This document shows, piece after piece, positions 1-11,600 of a DNA stretch of 64,000 nucleotides. The notes under the pieces are model-generated. The model was given only the letters and a program-made list of their open reading frames with translations. It was not told where the DNA came from and made no database searches. Made by a program: the position numbers and the translations under genes. Origin of the DNA: Gymnothorax reevesii (taxonomy: Eukaryota > Chordata > Actinopteri > Anguilliformes > Muraenidae); assembly GCA_029721435.1 (NCBI GenBank), contig CM056581.1, positions 69,364,712 to 69,428,711 of the forward strand, given 5' to 3'. Within the stretch, counting starts at the first letter, position 1. Each line of letters starts with the position of its first letter.

Positions 1-59
1 AAGAACAATTCTAATGGGAATTCCTACATTAATGCCACAGTGACATCTGCCTTTTTAGC

Positions 60-560
60 TGCGACCAAGCAGCTCTATGAACGCTTCTGTCTGTCCGTCT
101 GTCTGTCTGTCCGTCTGTAACACCTTTTTCACCATGTTTCTTTCGTCGTATCTTCACAAAATTTTCAGGAGTTATTGACCTTCACCAAACTTATGTTCAT
201 GCACAGGGTCGAGGTCAAAGGTCAAATGTCAAGTTCACAGAGGTCACAACCTTTTTTGCGGGTTTTCACGCTGTAACTCCAGTTAGAATTCATGGATCGC
301 TATGAAATTTTGGAAATAGCTTCTAGGCATAGAGCAGGTGTTCCCTATTGTTTTTCAAGGTCATCCGTCAAATCCCAACGTCACACAGGTAAAAAAAGCG
401 TCAATTTTGCCCGATTTGACGGTTTTCGCGCCGTAACTCGAGGTTAACTTGATGGATGGCTATTAAATCTTACAACAAGATTCTTGGAACATAGGAAGGG
501 TTCCCTATTGATTTTCAAGGTCATTTGCCAATTTCGAGGTCACACTTGTACACGAATCCA
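60..560. repeat. Dispersed repeat with CTGTCYG microsatellite and two internal copies
   Basis: A short tandem of CTGTCYG (about 85-118) leads into AGGTCA-rich sequence. Inside are two related copies about 160 bp apart (266-365 and 429-525). Both start with a CGC-GTAACTC phrase and end with GTTCCCTATTG...TTTTCAAGGTCAT. No coding potential is visible. The family is not named; it looks like an old interspersed repeat. Confidence 0.45.
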
Positions 561-1079
561 CCAGTCATGGACACTGGGCCACGTGACGATGCTAGGCCAG
601 GTCGCAGCTATTAGATCCCTCTGATTTACTTGTTTCCTTTTGCTTTAAAGTAAAACATTATTTCAGTTACATGCAATTGCTTGTCATCTGGATTAAGAGC
701 AGCTCACCAAAATCTCAGATTTCAATCTGCTCAAAATGTTAACTATTTATTGAAAAAAGAAAAATAAAAATCATTTTCAAACCACATTATGGAAGTTGTT
801 CAAGATTTTTTTCTGAACAAAATACACGCATTCCTTCATTGAATATGCCTCGGTATTTCTCTCAACAAGCCGATTTTTGACAGCAATTGTATTACGTGAC
901 CATAGTACTGCGCTATCCACTGTATTTGCGCAGAAAATTTTTAGCAGTGATAGTTTGATCGTCGTTATGCCAACTGGTGATAGCTTGACCGCAGTGTCGA
1001 ATATTGATGACATTTCGCGTGTATTAAGTTATACCAAATATAACTGCTCACTAACATTAGTTCGCAAGTTTAGCTAGCT
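561..1079. other. No gene seen
   Basis: AT-rich sequence with overlapping short open frames on both strands (777-1013 minus, 877-1077 plus). Neither shows a recognisable domain. I see nothing supportable here. Confidence 0.5.
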
Positions 1080-1860
1080 AGTTTGATAGCCTAGCTGGCC
1101 TACAGTTTGGTGCACGGAAGTAAATGAAAAATAAGTGAATTAAAAAAAATTTTATTTTGCCATTTCACATAGCTAGAGTTGAACCGCGAGCATTTACGTT
1201 GTACTAAATATAACTGTCAGCTAGCTAGGCTACCAAACTTGCTAGCTAAACAAGCAAACTGACGTTAGCGAGCTAGCCTGCGAGCAGTTATATTTGCCAG
1301 TAGAAAATAAATGAAAAAAAAAATCAATTAATTCTCTATCTCATTTAGCTAGGATTAAACCGAGATCATTTCTGTTATTTCAAATATAACTGCTCGCTAA
1401 CGTTAGTTCGCTTGTTTGGCTAGCAATTTTGCTAGCCTAGCTGGCCAACAGGTTGGTGCACGGAAGTCAAAAGAAAATACATCAATAAAAAAATCCATTA
1501 TTTCACCATTTCACTTAGCTAGAGGTGAACTGCTATCATTTATGTCATACCAAATTTAACTTTCGCTAGCTAGCCCGCTAACGTTAGTTCGCTGACCGTG
1601 ATATTAAGTATAACGGACCAAACTGTTGGCTAGCTAGGCTAGCGAACTAGCAAGCTGAGCAAGCGAATTAAGGCTAAGGAGTAGCTATATTTGGTATAAA
1701 AACAAATGCTCGCAGTTCAACTCTAGCTGAGTGAGATAGCAGAATAATGTTTATTTATTCATTTATTTTCTATTGACATTCCTGCACCAAACCGTTGGCT
1801 AGCAAGGCTGGCGCACTTGGTAGCTAAGCAATCAAACTAACCGCTACCGTATACTTCCGT
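1080..1860. repeat. GCTAGC-rich direct and inverted repeat block
   Basis: The block is dense in GCTAGC palindromes. A unit containing GGTGCACGGAAGT, an AT-rich stretch, ATTTCACATAGCTAGAG and CATTTA..GTACTAAATATAACTG occurs in direct orientation at about 1105-1270 and 1452-1600. An inverted, diverged copy lies at about 1600-1800, ending in TGCACCAAACCGTTGGC. The whole could fold into a large imperfect hairpin, so it is probably a non-autonomous element or satellite. Confidence 0.5.
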
Positions 1861-1892
1861 TTCCTTCAAAATAAAATGTTATGTCATGTTTT

Positions 1893-2245
1893 ACGACCTG
1901 AGGTCGTTTTTTGACGCCGTTTTGTGTGATGACTTTCATTTTTAAGCCATTTAATCTGAAGCCGTTTCGGATGAAGCCGTTTAATCTGACGTCGTTTCGG
2001 ATGAAGCCGTTTTGGATGGAGCCGCTTAAACTGAGGCCGTTTCGGATGACGCCGCTTAAGCTGACACCGTTTAAACTGAGGCTGTTTCATCTGACGCCGT
2101 TTCATCTGATGGCGTTTATTTTGAAGCCTGAGACCGTTTGGTTTGACGGAGGTTTGTCTGAGAAATGATGCAGCTTGGTTTGACAAATGAGGCCACTTAG
2201 TTTGACAAATGATGCTGTTTTGTCTGACACCTGATACCTCACTCT
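1893..2245. repeat. Degenerate 15-bp minisatellite
   Basis: About twenty degenerate copies of a roughly 15-bp unit of the form GCCGTTTMRKMTGAM. The unit length is a multiple of three, so it opens long basic or Phe/Pro-rich frames on both strands (1884-2186 minus, 1911-2168 plus). Those frames reflect the repeat, not a gene. Confidence 0.65.
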
Positions 2246-3367
2246 GAGACCTGAGGATGTCCTAAAATGTACACCGTACGGGAAACAGAAAGAGAACTAA
2301 CATTAACACTAGTTTCAGGCTGGACCAACAAAGATTCAATGAACTCCTCATTCGACCTAATGTTCTGCAGCGTTTTAATGCAAGCTTCCAGCTCTAAAAG
2401 CTATTCAGCTAAGCTAGCAAATGAGATACATTTCTTGCAAATGAAAGTGCCGCTAAGGGCAGAGGAGTCGCAGCAAAACATATTACATTCAGAGCACAAG
2501 ACAGGAAAAGAGGTCGGCGAACAAGGGGGAAGCCATCATGGTCATTAACTTATGTTAGTAGGATGCCGCGTAGCCCAAGTCCAAGGTTCACCTCATGGGC
2601 GTCTTGCAGAAGTACAGGCCGCCAAAAAGCGCGAAATTTGCAATTGTATTCCGTTAAAGGCAGAAAACTTTCAGAAACAGAAAAAAAAAATCAAGGTAAT
2701 TTTAACAGAAAAATGGGATAGAAACGCTCAGCACAACAGGTGCTACTAAGACGTATAGAACACGTGCCAACGTGAGACAGGAACAGGGTATTGTGATATT
2801 GTTAAAGAGTGGTTGATCGAGCAAGAGGAATCATTTTATTTTTATTTGAAATTCATTTTTTATGGCATAATAGAGTAACTGTGTTACTGTGTCCCACCGT
2901 ACAGGAGTCTGAAGATTATTTTTGGAGACAAAAACTGAAAAAAGAAAGAAACAAAACAAAATTAAAATCACCTAATTAAAATTATTTAAACCTTGGAAAA
3001 TGGTGGGAAAATCTTTCTTATTTGGACTCAAACTCTAAAGAGGTAATTTTAATGACATAGGGGTCTATTCTCCCATTTGTGCTACGCGATTCGTGTTAAC
3101 CCCTTAAGCCCTGAGCCTCTTTTTTGAAAATGGCAAGCCCAAAATGAAACAAGAAAGCCGTTGCTGCGGCGAACCCCCCGTCGCATCTTTCTGAACTTTA
3201 AAGTCACATGCACCTGCATACTCTACTGATTCAGTAGAATTACAATTTAACACTTCATGCATGCCCCCTATCAGCCAGTTTGACAAATATGGGAAAAGGC
3301 ACCAAAAGTGGCAACCTTATATTTGAAGAATCTTCAAGTTCAAAATCATCTGGTATCTAGAGGATGT
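2246..3367. other. No gene seen
   Basis: Short frames at 2267-2548 and 2552-2749 have no recognisable domain. A 17-base string at 3060-3076 recurs inverted at 50350-50366, which suggests the edge of a dispersed element. Otherwise nothing is supportable. Confidence 0.5.
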
Positions 3368-3960
3368 TCAAGGAGGAGGAGTAGCTGCTGTAAACTTCAC
3401 TTCATTACTTAGCTTTAATAACAATATACAAATTAGGTCAAAGTCATTATGGTCACCCTTCGCGCACCCTAGTGTATTATGGTACCAAGTTTGGTTGGAA
3501 TCAGCCCAGAAGCTTTGGAGATATAGTGCAAAATGTTTGGACGGACGTATGTCTCCACTAGATCCCCTTTCAGCGCCTATCGGCTGGCGATTGGCGATTG
3601 GGGTAAAGGTCATCTTCAAGATCTTTTGGCATCCAGATGATGTCCAAGGAGAAGGACTAGCTGCTGTAAAGATTTCAGCCACCTAACTTCATCACTTAGC
3701 TAACAATGGCCATAAATGTGATTTTTGCACTTATGAACCCCATGACCTAATTATTATGCAAATTAGGTCAAGGTCACCATGGTCACCCTTCCCCCACCCC
3801 AAAGTATTATGGGACCAAGTTTGGTTGGATTCGGCCCAGGAGCTTCCGAGATATAGTGCAAAATGTTTGGACGGACGGACGTACATACGTACGTACATAC
3901 GTACGCAGATCTCCACTAGACCCCCCTTTTGGGACCTGTCGGTCCACGACGGGGGGTAAT
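3368..3960. repeat. Pair of direct repeat copies with CGTACATA microsatellite
   Basis: Two copies of one sequence lie in direct orientation at about 3434-3560 and 3766-3890. They share AGGTCA-rich starts, GTATTATGG-ACCAAGTTTGGTTGGA and ATATAGTGCAAAATGTTTGGACGGACG. The second copy ends in a short ACGTACATACGT tandem (3880-3905). Open frames across it (3368-3682, 3731-4127) follow the repeat and are not taken as genes. Confidence 0.5.
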
Positions 3961-4584
3961 GAGTATAAATGAGTATATCTCTGTGACTGCTTGGTCCATT
4001 TGAATAATCTTGGTATCGTAATAAAGGTAAAACCATTTGGGATTTCATACCTGGTGTAAAAATCACTATATATGTCACTGAGTCTGAGTAAATGGAGATG
4101 GAACACAGTGTAAATGAAAGATCTCATTTTGCACCCAACAAATTTTTACTTCGATCCCTTGTGAATTTGTTGAGTTGCAGCCTGAAACCTCTAAAAATTA
4201 CAGCACAGAATGTCATTATTATCTGTGCCAGTTTATTCTGATCAGGTCAATCAGAACAAAATTAGAGAGGCATGTCTAGGTGGCCTTTCCATTTTGGCAA
4301 TTTAGGTACCTTGTGCTCCATTTCAGATTTCTTACATACCAAGCTGTGAAACCCATAAAATTTCACTTATATATCACTACAGGCATCCATTCCAACCAAA
4401 TACAACATTTTTTAATTTTTAGAATAAAGAAATGATTATTATTTTTGCCAGTTTTGTTGCCTATACAATTTCCCATTCAAAGATAATACATACAATGAAA
4501 ATTAAGTTTGACTCCACTGGACCATATTTCTTAAAAAACAAAACAAATAAATAAAATGATAAATACAAAGGCAATGTGAAAATA
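3961..4584. other. No gene seen
   Basis: AT-rich unique-looking sequence without a credible open frame, RNA gene or clear repeat. Confidence 0.5.
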
Positions 4585-4777
4585 TGTTAAAGCAGGGGTT
4601 CCCAAACTTTTCCAAATCAGGGCCCACTTGAAAATCTAAAAAATGTCCGCGGCCCACCTTTGTCCTATAAACAGTACATAGATGAAATTATGCATTCTCA
4701 GAACACTTAACAGCAACAATAATTGTTGTTGTTGTTAAAATAAATAAAAAACAACAACAACAATTGTTGTTGTTTTT

Positions 4778-4819
<42 letters not shown>

Positions 4820-5181
4820 ATTCAGGATTGAAATGAAAGCAGGGGGATAAAGGAAGCCCAAACTTTTAATCTGTGGTGTACACACAAGACAGAATTAATT
4901 ATCGAACACAGCACGTGCTCCTCCGATTATGACCCCCGGTCATGATGACCAGAAAGCTACGTTCCGATCATAAACTATATAAGGTTCCTAAAATATTGTG
5001 AGGTCAATAACACTCAATAGGTTATTACTTCTGAATATTTTTTAAAATCGTGCAATAAATATTTTACAATAAAAATAATAAAAAATCATTTTTGCTTAAT
5101 GACCTCTCACGGCCCACCTGCAGTACCACCACGGCCCACCAGGAGGCCGCGGCCCACACTTTGGGAATCACTGTGTTAAAG
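4585..5181. mobile_element. hAT-type non-autonomous element with 8-bp target duplication
   Basis: The element proper is 4593-5173. Its left end reads CAGGGGTTCCCAAACTTT and its right end, reversed, reads CAGTGATTCCCAAAGTGTG. A perfect 8-bp direct repeat TGTTAAAG flanks it (4585-4592 and 5174-5181), as expected for hAT transposition. The interior repeats GGCCCAC and has an AACAACAACAATTGTTGTTG palindrome and an ATT microsatellite (about 4777-4817). There is no transposase frame, so it is non-autonomous. Confidence 0.85.
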
Positions 5182-5247
5182 AAAAGTAAGAATAACAAAA
5201 ACCCCAGCGATTATTTGTAGAGGGCAACTGCGATTAATTCCAATAAA

Positions 5248-6002
5248 TGTGATTCTGATTATGCTCATGTCTCGATTAAGTTCTGTGCCTGGCTTTGCCA
5301 TGTTTATGGATTTCTGTGTTTAGTGACCATTGCTCTGACTGACCATTCTTAGGATTATGTATTGTATTTTTGTAGTTTGGATTTCCTTGTTTTATTATTT
5401 TTCATGTTTAGATAATTAGTTATCTTGCCATTTTTTCCTTTCCATGCATTGCACTTCGTCTGCCTTGTCTTCTGTAGGTCTTTGCCCACGGTCCCTAGTC
5501 TTGCGTGCCACTCATTCGGGTGATTTATTGGTTTCTGGGTTTTCAATCTTCCTTCATTATCTCGTGTGCTTCCTTCCTCTCTCTTTTACTATCTACTAAC
5601 TGTACTAACAGTTTATTGTTTTCGATAATTACTAACCCTTATTAACATTGTATATTTTTACGAACTTACTAACATGCACTCGGGATTGTATAGCTGCACA
5701 TACTAATTGACTAACGATCTCTCAGCAGTCGCCCAATTCTAATCTCGGCCCTCCTGGCCTATCCCTAATTATCTCTGCTGCAGTTTTCCACTTATATCTC
5801 CTTTACTTTAGACTATACACTTTAGTACTCCTTAATCGGAGCTGTTGTTTGTTCATAGGATTGTCTTGTGATCCCTGTCTGAGTCTTGGCATTTGCCAAA
5901 TTCATGTAATTAGATTATTCCTCATGTGTCAGTCCTGATTATTGTTTCATTGATCACACCTGTTCTCCCTTGTCATGTGCTCACCCCGGATGTGTATTTA
6001 AA
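5248..6002 (+). mobile_element. U3 part of a Ty3/Gypsy 5' LTR (left half of split LTR)
   Basis: This stretch matches the 3' LTR from its first base (TGTGATTCTGATTATGC, 28346) to the TATA-like GTGTATTTAA (29112), with only scattered differences. It stops exactly where the 5' LTR fragment at 23546 begins. The two pieces together have the length of the 3' LTR (about 755 + 492 versus about 1235 bp). The simplest reading is one 5' LTR interrupted by 6003-23545. Small open frames in it follow LTR sequence and are not genes. Confidence 0.8.
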
Positions 6003-6178
6003 GCGGACATGAAACAGCCCAGTTTTTGCGAGTTTTGTACAGACTTTAGTGTGTTGGAACTTATTTGAGAAAAAATTTGACAAAAAAACGATTACACATT
6101 TAAATAAAATAGATTTATGTTTGGTACTGATGTAAGCTTTCGTTCTGGCTCGCCGCCATATTGCTGTCGCACCTCTGG

Positions 6179-6199
6179 TGACGTCACGAGGTTGGTTGG
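6179..6199 (+). promoter_or_regulatory. 21-bp inverted repeat with CRE palindrome, left copy
   Basis: It contains TGACGTCA followed by CGAGGTTGGTTGG and is identical, in inverted orientation, to 8401-8421. A GCCGCCATATTG (YY1-like) string lies just upstream at about 6152-6163. It sits 45 bp before the ATG of the P2X7-like frame, so a promoter role is inferred. Confidence 0.55.
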
Positions 6200-6243
6200 T
6201 TGGAGATTCGAGAGTCACAGGCTTACGTTTCACCGAGTTAAAC

Positions 6244-6617
6244 ATGTCAGAAGACGAGGCTGAGCGGTATTTTGAGGGGATCCAAAGAAACCGAATGGCT
6301 TATGCCTTTGAGCCAGAGAGGAGGAGAGAAAGGATGGACAATATTTCATCTGAGGAGCAGCCGTCGGTTCCTTCTGGTGTGGAGAGGGTGGGTAACACAA
6401 CCTGGTGTCTGTGTGGTTACTGCACTGAAATGCCGACCGCAAGCGAGTCCATCTGCTGTCGGGAGGTGAACGTGGATCACTTGCTCGGGGATATGCAGTG
6501 CATAACCCTGTCCCGCACCAACCAGATGCCCTGCTGTGAGAGGGAGGCATTGGAAATTCCCATGCCCTCCCTCCGCGAAGTCCGTGCGGACACTCTGGAC
6601 TGGCCCATCAACAGCAG
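6244..6617 (+). CDS. P2X7 C-terminal 'ballast'-like cysteine domain protein, first exon(s)
   Basis: The start is the ATG at 6244, in an AACATGT context, 45 bp after the CRE-bearing inverted repeat. The frame gives about 124 residues before a good splice donor (CAG|GTATTT at 6617/6618). Residues about 20-24 read YAFEP. Residues 54-72 read W-C-x-C-G-x-x-C-x-x-M-P-T, then x-x-E-S-x-C-C, followed by another Cys at 86. This spacing matches the zinc-coordinating ballast domain of the P2X7 receptor cytoplasmic tail, which also occurs in many stand-alone fish proteins. There are no membrane segments, so it is not a P2X channel. Reading through the donor stops within a few codons, which supports splicing. 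The gene faces the THAP frame at 7876-8346. Its function is unknown, and a transposon passenger is the most likely explanation. The family call is from motif recognition only. Confidence 0.6.
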
Positions 6618-6945
6618 GTATTTTAACCTTACCTAACGATAGCTGCTTAGCATGTAGGCTAAAACGAGACAGACTTACGTTTGAAACTTCGGTATGGATG
6701 AAAAAGTCTACTTTCGCTTAGTCACTAATACAAGTCGCTGTTAGGCTGATAAAAGCACTTAATCAGTTTGGAAGCTAGTGCATAAAGTGTATATAAAGTT
6801 GACTTTGACTAGTCCGGCTAGTTAGCATGCTTATGATATCGTCAATTTGTTAGCTAGCTGTAGCAGGCTGAGATGGGCGCTATTTTGAGTTGCAACTTGC
6901 CAGTTAGTTTCAGAGAAAGGATGGACTCATGTTTTCTTTTCACAG

Positions 6946-7051
6946 GAATGTTCCCAGGACAAGCCCTGACTGCTTTCCTTCCTCATGGACCACAGTGCAT
7001 CCGTGTAGTTTTATACAAATATTTTGGAATAATAAAAGTTTTTACAAATGA
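6946..7051 (+). other. Possible terminal exon of the P2X7-like gene
   Basis: A pyrimidine tract ending TTTTCACAG (6937-6945) is a plausible splice acceptor, compatible in phase with the donor at 6617. The joined frame would run about 34 codons to a TGA at 7049. An AATAAA lies at 7029. The encoded residues do not resemble the usual continuation of the ballast domain, so the exon may be mis-assigned. Confidence 0.25.
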
Positions 7052-7875
7052 AGGTGTTGTGGATATTGTGAAAACCTTTTGCACTTAAGCTGAATTTTAT
7101 TTTTCTTTGTGCAACATCACTGCCAGCCTTTAACAGTTATCACTATAGTTTGTATGAATCATGCACAGCTTGCGTTATTGACAGCAAACTGTGAACAGTA
7201 ATGAAAGATACGTGAGGTGTAGTGCACCTTATTCAAGCTGATGGGTATTTCGGTCAAAATAAGAGCGCTAGCAAACGTTAGAACAAAAGGGTGTACCGTA
7301 ATCTTAAATCGACCGACTGAAAATATGTTGGACAGTAGCTGTCACTACGATAATGACCTGGTGCAAAAATAAATAAAGGCCTGCAGCGAATAGCCGCCTG
7401 GTTCTTTTAATCGCCCGGGGTCCAAGTCGATTTTGCATATTAAGCGTCAGGGCGATGAATTGGTGAAATGCGGTAGCTGTGATTTTTCTTTTCTTTTCTT
7501 TAATTTAACCACATTATTTGAACGGAGCTCCAATACCAGATACTGCTATGAGTGGATTATCACTTCGTACTTCAGGGGGGAAAGCCCAAATGAAAATGGA
7601 TTGAGACTGTAAGGTGAAGAAAATGTTGGATTTCTACAGAGATGCCGGTGAATATTAGAGTCCCTTTGCTGCCAAGGTAAGAAAGCTGGGCTGTTGAACT
7701 TGTTTATGGTTGTAGAGGGGTGCACATATCGCGATGAACGGATACGGATGTGATGAGATTATTTTGTTGCAAGGTTATTAACGACTAGATTGCTGAGCTT
7801 TGACTGGAAAACAGTACCACAGCCCTGATGTTACAAAGACGTTTATATTCTTGAAGATAGTGCTGATTTTATTTT
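7052..7875. other. Spacer between two convergent frames
   Basis: No open frame of interest on either strand. It separates the P2X7-like and THAP-domain frames and could hold intron or 3' untranslated sequence of either. Confidence 0.4.
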
Positions 7876-8346
7876 CTGGTCATCTCAACCTTGCAGGTCG
7901 CACCTCTCTCTGCTCGGCCAGATGGGCGCGCCGTTGCGCCCTTTCATTACGGAGCACAGCTACTTTTTTTTAGTTGACTGGGTCGGACGGTCTGCACACC
8001 CGACCTCATAAGAGGAAAAGTCGAACACAGAGGGAGCAGCTTCGGACTTGAGTTTGTTGGATCATCGAACCACCAGGTTGCTGGACTCAAAAAACCTCTC
8101 CTCCACATAGTCCTCCTCAACAAAATGCTCACTACAAACCCTAGCTTCACGGCTAACTGGAGGATTCTCTCGTTTCAGTGCAGCGAGCCAACGACGAAGA
8201 ACCACTTGCCTAAGAAGAGGCAAGGCATGAAAGTGGACAATCTTTCCTTGATTTTTAGCCGTATCAAATTCGTTGCTGCATCCAGGGGCAATGCAAAAGT
8301 GACCCTCCTTGCATCGTTTTTTAGTTTGAGGTTCCTTATTCTCCAT
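7876..8346 (-). pseudogene. THAP-domain protein exon, broken by in-frame stops
   Basis: Reading leftward from the ATG at 8344-8346, the first about 60 residues form a THAP zinc-finger domain. It has C-x4-C near residues 18-23 (CIAPGC), a central W in RRWLAAL, and the closing C-x2-H of CSEHF followed by DY. THAP domains bind DNA and are found in P, Kolobok and some Harbinger-type transposases as well as host factors. The open frame ends at a TGA (8062-8064), probably a CGA-to-TGA change, because coding-like sequence continues in the same frame to a second stop (about 7965) in a Lys-rich stretch. No transposase catalytic region follows. The frame is preceded by the right copy of the 21-bp CRE-bearing inverted repeat. 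It is most likely the DNA-binding first exon of a decayed transposon gene. Confidence 0.65.
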
Positions 8347-8400
8347 CAAGTCAGTGCTGTCATAAGTTTCCCCAGTGCAAGCTAATAAAGGAGTTCCGAG

Positions 8401-8421
8401 CCAACCAACCTCGTGACGTCA
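8401..8421 (-). promoter_or_regulatory. 21-bp inverted repeat with CRE palindrome, right copy
   Basis: Perfect inverted copy of 6179-6199, containing TGACGTCA. A CAAGATGG (YY1-type, minus-strand CCATCTTG) lies at 8436-8443. It stands 55 bp upstream of the THAP ATG, so both convergent genes carry the same putative promoter element. Confidence 0.55.
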
Positions 8422-8524
8422 TATTCTATGCGCCACAAGATGGCGCCACACTGGTTTGAAAAATGAAATTTAGATTGCTTTTTATTTTAATCCAGGTTCA
8501 CTGACAGTGTTGAAACTGTAATTA

Positions 8525-8614
8525 GGGCCCGAGCACCGACCGGTGCCAGGGCCCGGAACGGGTCCTGGCACCGAAAGTGCGAGGAACCTATTGTTTTTGA
8601 TGGGATTTTTATTA
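8525..8614 (+). repeat. Head-only fragment of the array element
   Basis: A 90-bp copy of the GGGCCC end only: GGGCCCGAGCACCGACCGG, the CCAGGGCCC/GGGTCCTGG hairpin and the GGAACCTATTG...GATGGGATTTTTATTA block. A second GGGCCCGAGC end follows directly at 8615. TAATTA precedes it (8519-8524). Confidence 0.7.
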
Positions 8615-11600
8615 GGGCCCGAGCACCGACCGGTGCACCGACCGATACTCGAAAACTCACCAGACTTGGCTCATAGACTAGAAATATTACGTTCTTTGAT
8701 TCGATATCTCATTTGGCACTGGGTGTGATATGGTAGCTCTATAGCGCCCCCTAATACATAATTGCATTTTTGAGGGCCTCAGCATGCTTGAAAACTCACA
8801 AAACTTTGCAAACATATTAAGCAGGTCTTACTTTTAACTCGGATTTAGGGTTTACAGATGGATGTGGCAAAATTGCATTACAGCGCCACCTAGAAAATTT
8901 CAATGAAGCAGCCCTCGCAGCTTGTTTGACCCACATGTACAAAATTCGGTGGACATGTGTACTATGCCAAGACCTAAAAAAAAGTCTCTAGGTGCCATGA
9001 CCTAGACTCAACAGGAAGTCCGCCATTTTTAATTGAATTTGCAAATTTTTTAAATTTTTTGCCATTCACAGGCTTCGTACTTTAACGAACTCCTCCTAGA
9101 GATTTTATCCGATCAACTTAAAATTTTGAATTTAACATCTTAAGACCTTGTCGATGTTAAATTGCGAAGCTTTTTTGGATTCATTGAACTTTGTATCCGT
9201 GGCGTCGCGGCGAATTTCGATGTTCCGCCATGAAACAGGAAGTTGGTTTTACGCGCACATGCTTTGTGAAATTTGCGCGAAACTTTACAGGCTTTATAGG
9301 AGTCCACTTCCAAGAAGACCTATATGTTGATATTAGATTGGGTGTGGTCAGGTGGCTCCACAGCGCCCTCTTGAAACGGCCATGTTGAGATAAAAGTGCT
9401 TGAATGTTCATGAAATTTGGTGTGATCATTGCATTGTTCATGTCAAGTTATTTTGATTTTTTTGAAATTTTTTGGCCAAACAGGAAGTGAGCTATGCGCC
9501 ATTTCCTGCGTTTTTCCAAATTTTATAAACACATGTTTGGATGCTTAAGAATACTCGAAATCTTGCAAAAAGTTGCACAAATTATAATTGTCTTATTATC
9601 TTCAATTTTATATATCAATTTACACTAAATTTGGCACAATGGCTCTATAGCGCCCCCAATCAGATTTTTAAAATAATTGCCATTTTGAGGGTCTCAGCAT
9701 GTTCTAAAACTTACAAAATTTTGTAAATGTATAAAGACCATCATTCGTATTACTCTGACAAAAAACTTATATATATACATGGCAAAAATGTCACTATAGC
9801 GCCCCCTGGAAAATTTTAAATAAGCAGCCCTCGCAGCCTGGTAAACCTACATGTATGAAATTCGGTAGACATGTGGAATATGCCGAGACCTACAAAAAAT
9901 TTGCTTGGTGCCATGACCTACACTCAACAGGAAGTCCACCATTTTTAATTGAAATTGCAACTTTTTTGGATTGTTGGCCATTCACAGGTGTCATTCTTTA
10001 ACGAACTCCTCCTAGAGATTTTATCTGATCAACTTAAAATTTGGCATATGACATTGAAAGACGTCGTTGATGTTAAATTGCGAAGCTTTTTTGGATTCAT
10101 TGAACTTTGTATCCGTGGCGTCGCGGCGAATTTCGATGTTCCGCCATGAAAATGGAAGTTGCTTTTATGAGCATATGCTTTGGGAGATTTACGTGAAACT
10201 TTACAGGCTTAATGATAGTCTCATTCCAAATATACCTATATGTTGATATTGGAGTGGTTGTGATCAGGTGGCTCTACAGCGCCCTCTAGACACGGCCATG
10301 TTGATATAAAAATGCTTAAATGTTCATGAAATTTTGGTCTGATCATTGCATTTGTTTTTCTGGGCTGTGCTGATTTTTTTGAAATTTTTCGGCCAAACAG
10401 GAAGTGAGCTATGAGTCATTTCCTGCGTTATTCCAAATTTTATGAACACACATTTGAAGGCCTTAGCATACTCGAAAACTTGCGAAACTTAGCTAAAATT
10501 TTATTTGTCACATTGTCTTCAATTTGAAAAAAAAAATTGGCAGTAAATGAGGCATCATGGCTCTATAGCGCCCCCAATACAATTTTTAAAAGAATTACCC
10601 TTTTGAGGGTTTCAGCATGCTCAAAAACTCACAAAATTTTGTACAATTTTAAAGACCATCATTCCTATTACACTGATAAAAAATTTACAAATAGGCGTGG
10701 CAAAAATGGCATTATAGCGCCCCCTTGAAAATTTCAAATAAGCAGCCCTCGCAGCCCGGTAAACCCACATGTATGAAATTCGGTAGACATGTGGAATATG
10801 CCGAGACCTACAAAAAAGTCACTTGGTGCCATGACCTAGACTCAACAGGAAGGCTGCCATTTTTAATTGAAATTGCAACTTTTTTTTACTTTTTTTGCCA
10901 TTCAAAGGTGTTGTACTTTAACGAACTCCTCCTAGAGATTTTATCTGATCAACTTAAAATTTGGCATATAATATCTAAAAACCTTGCTGACGTTAAATTG
11001 CGAAGCTTTTTTGATTTCATCGAACGATGCATCCGTGGCGTCACGGCGAATTTTTATGTCCTGCCATGAAACAGGAAGTTGCTTTCAATTCCACATACTT
11101 TGTGGGATTTGCCTGAAACTTTCCAAGCTTGATAAAATTGTCCGCCCAAGTATAGATATATGCTTATTTTATATCGAGAGGTGCCAGGTGGCTCCACAGC
11201 GCCCTCTAGATATGGCCATGTTCAGATAAAAGTGATTGAAAGTTCATGAAATTTGGTATGATCATTGCATTAGTCATTCTCCGCAATTGTTAATTTTTTG
11301 AAATTTTTTTGCCAAACAGAAAGAGAGCTATGAGCTATTTCCTGCGTTTTTCCAAATTTTACGAACACACGTTTTAAGGCCTTAGAATGCTCCAAAACTT
11401 GCAAAACCATCCAAAAATTAGAACTGTCTTATTCTCTTCAATACATCCATCGATTGGCACTAAATGGGGCATAATGGCTTTATAGCGCCCCCAATAATAT
11501 TTATAAAAGAATTGCTCCTTTGAAAGTCTAAACATGCTGGAAAATTTACAAAAATCGAAACACTCATGGAGCCCCATATTACGATTACTGTGTTGTAGAT

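Noticed and set aside
1884..2186. 100-codon basic protein
   Set aside because: Translation of the 15-bp minisatellite; no other coding evidence.
6244..6617. P2X receptor channel gene
   Set aside because: Only the cytoplasmic ballast-like cysteine domain is present; no transmembrane or ligand-binding region exists upstream.
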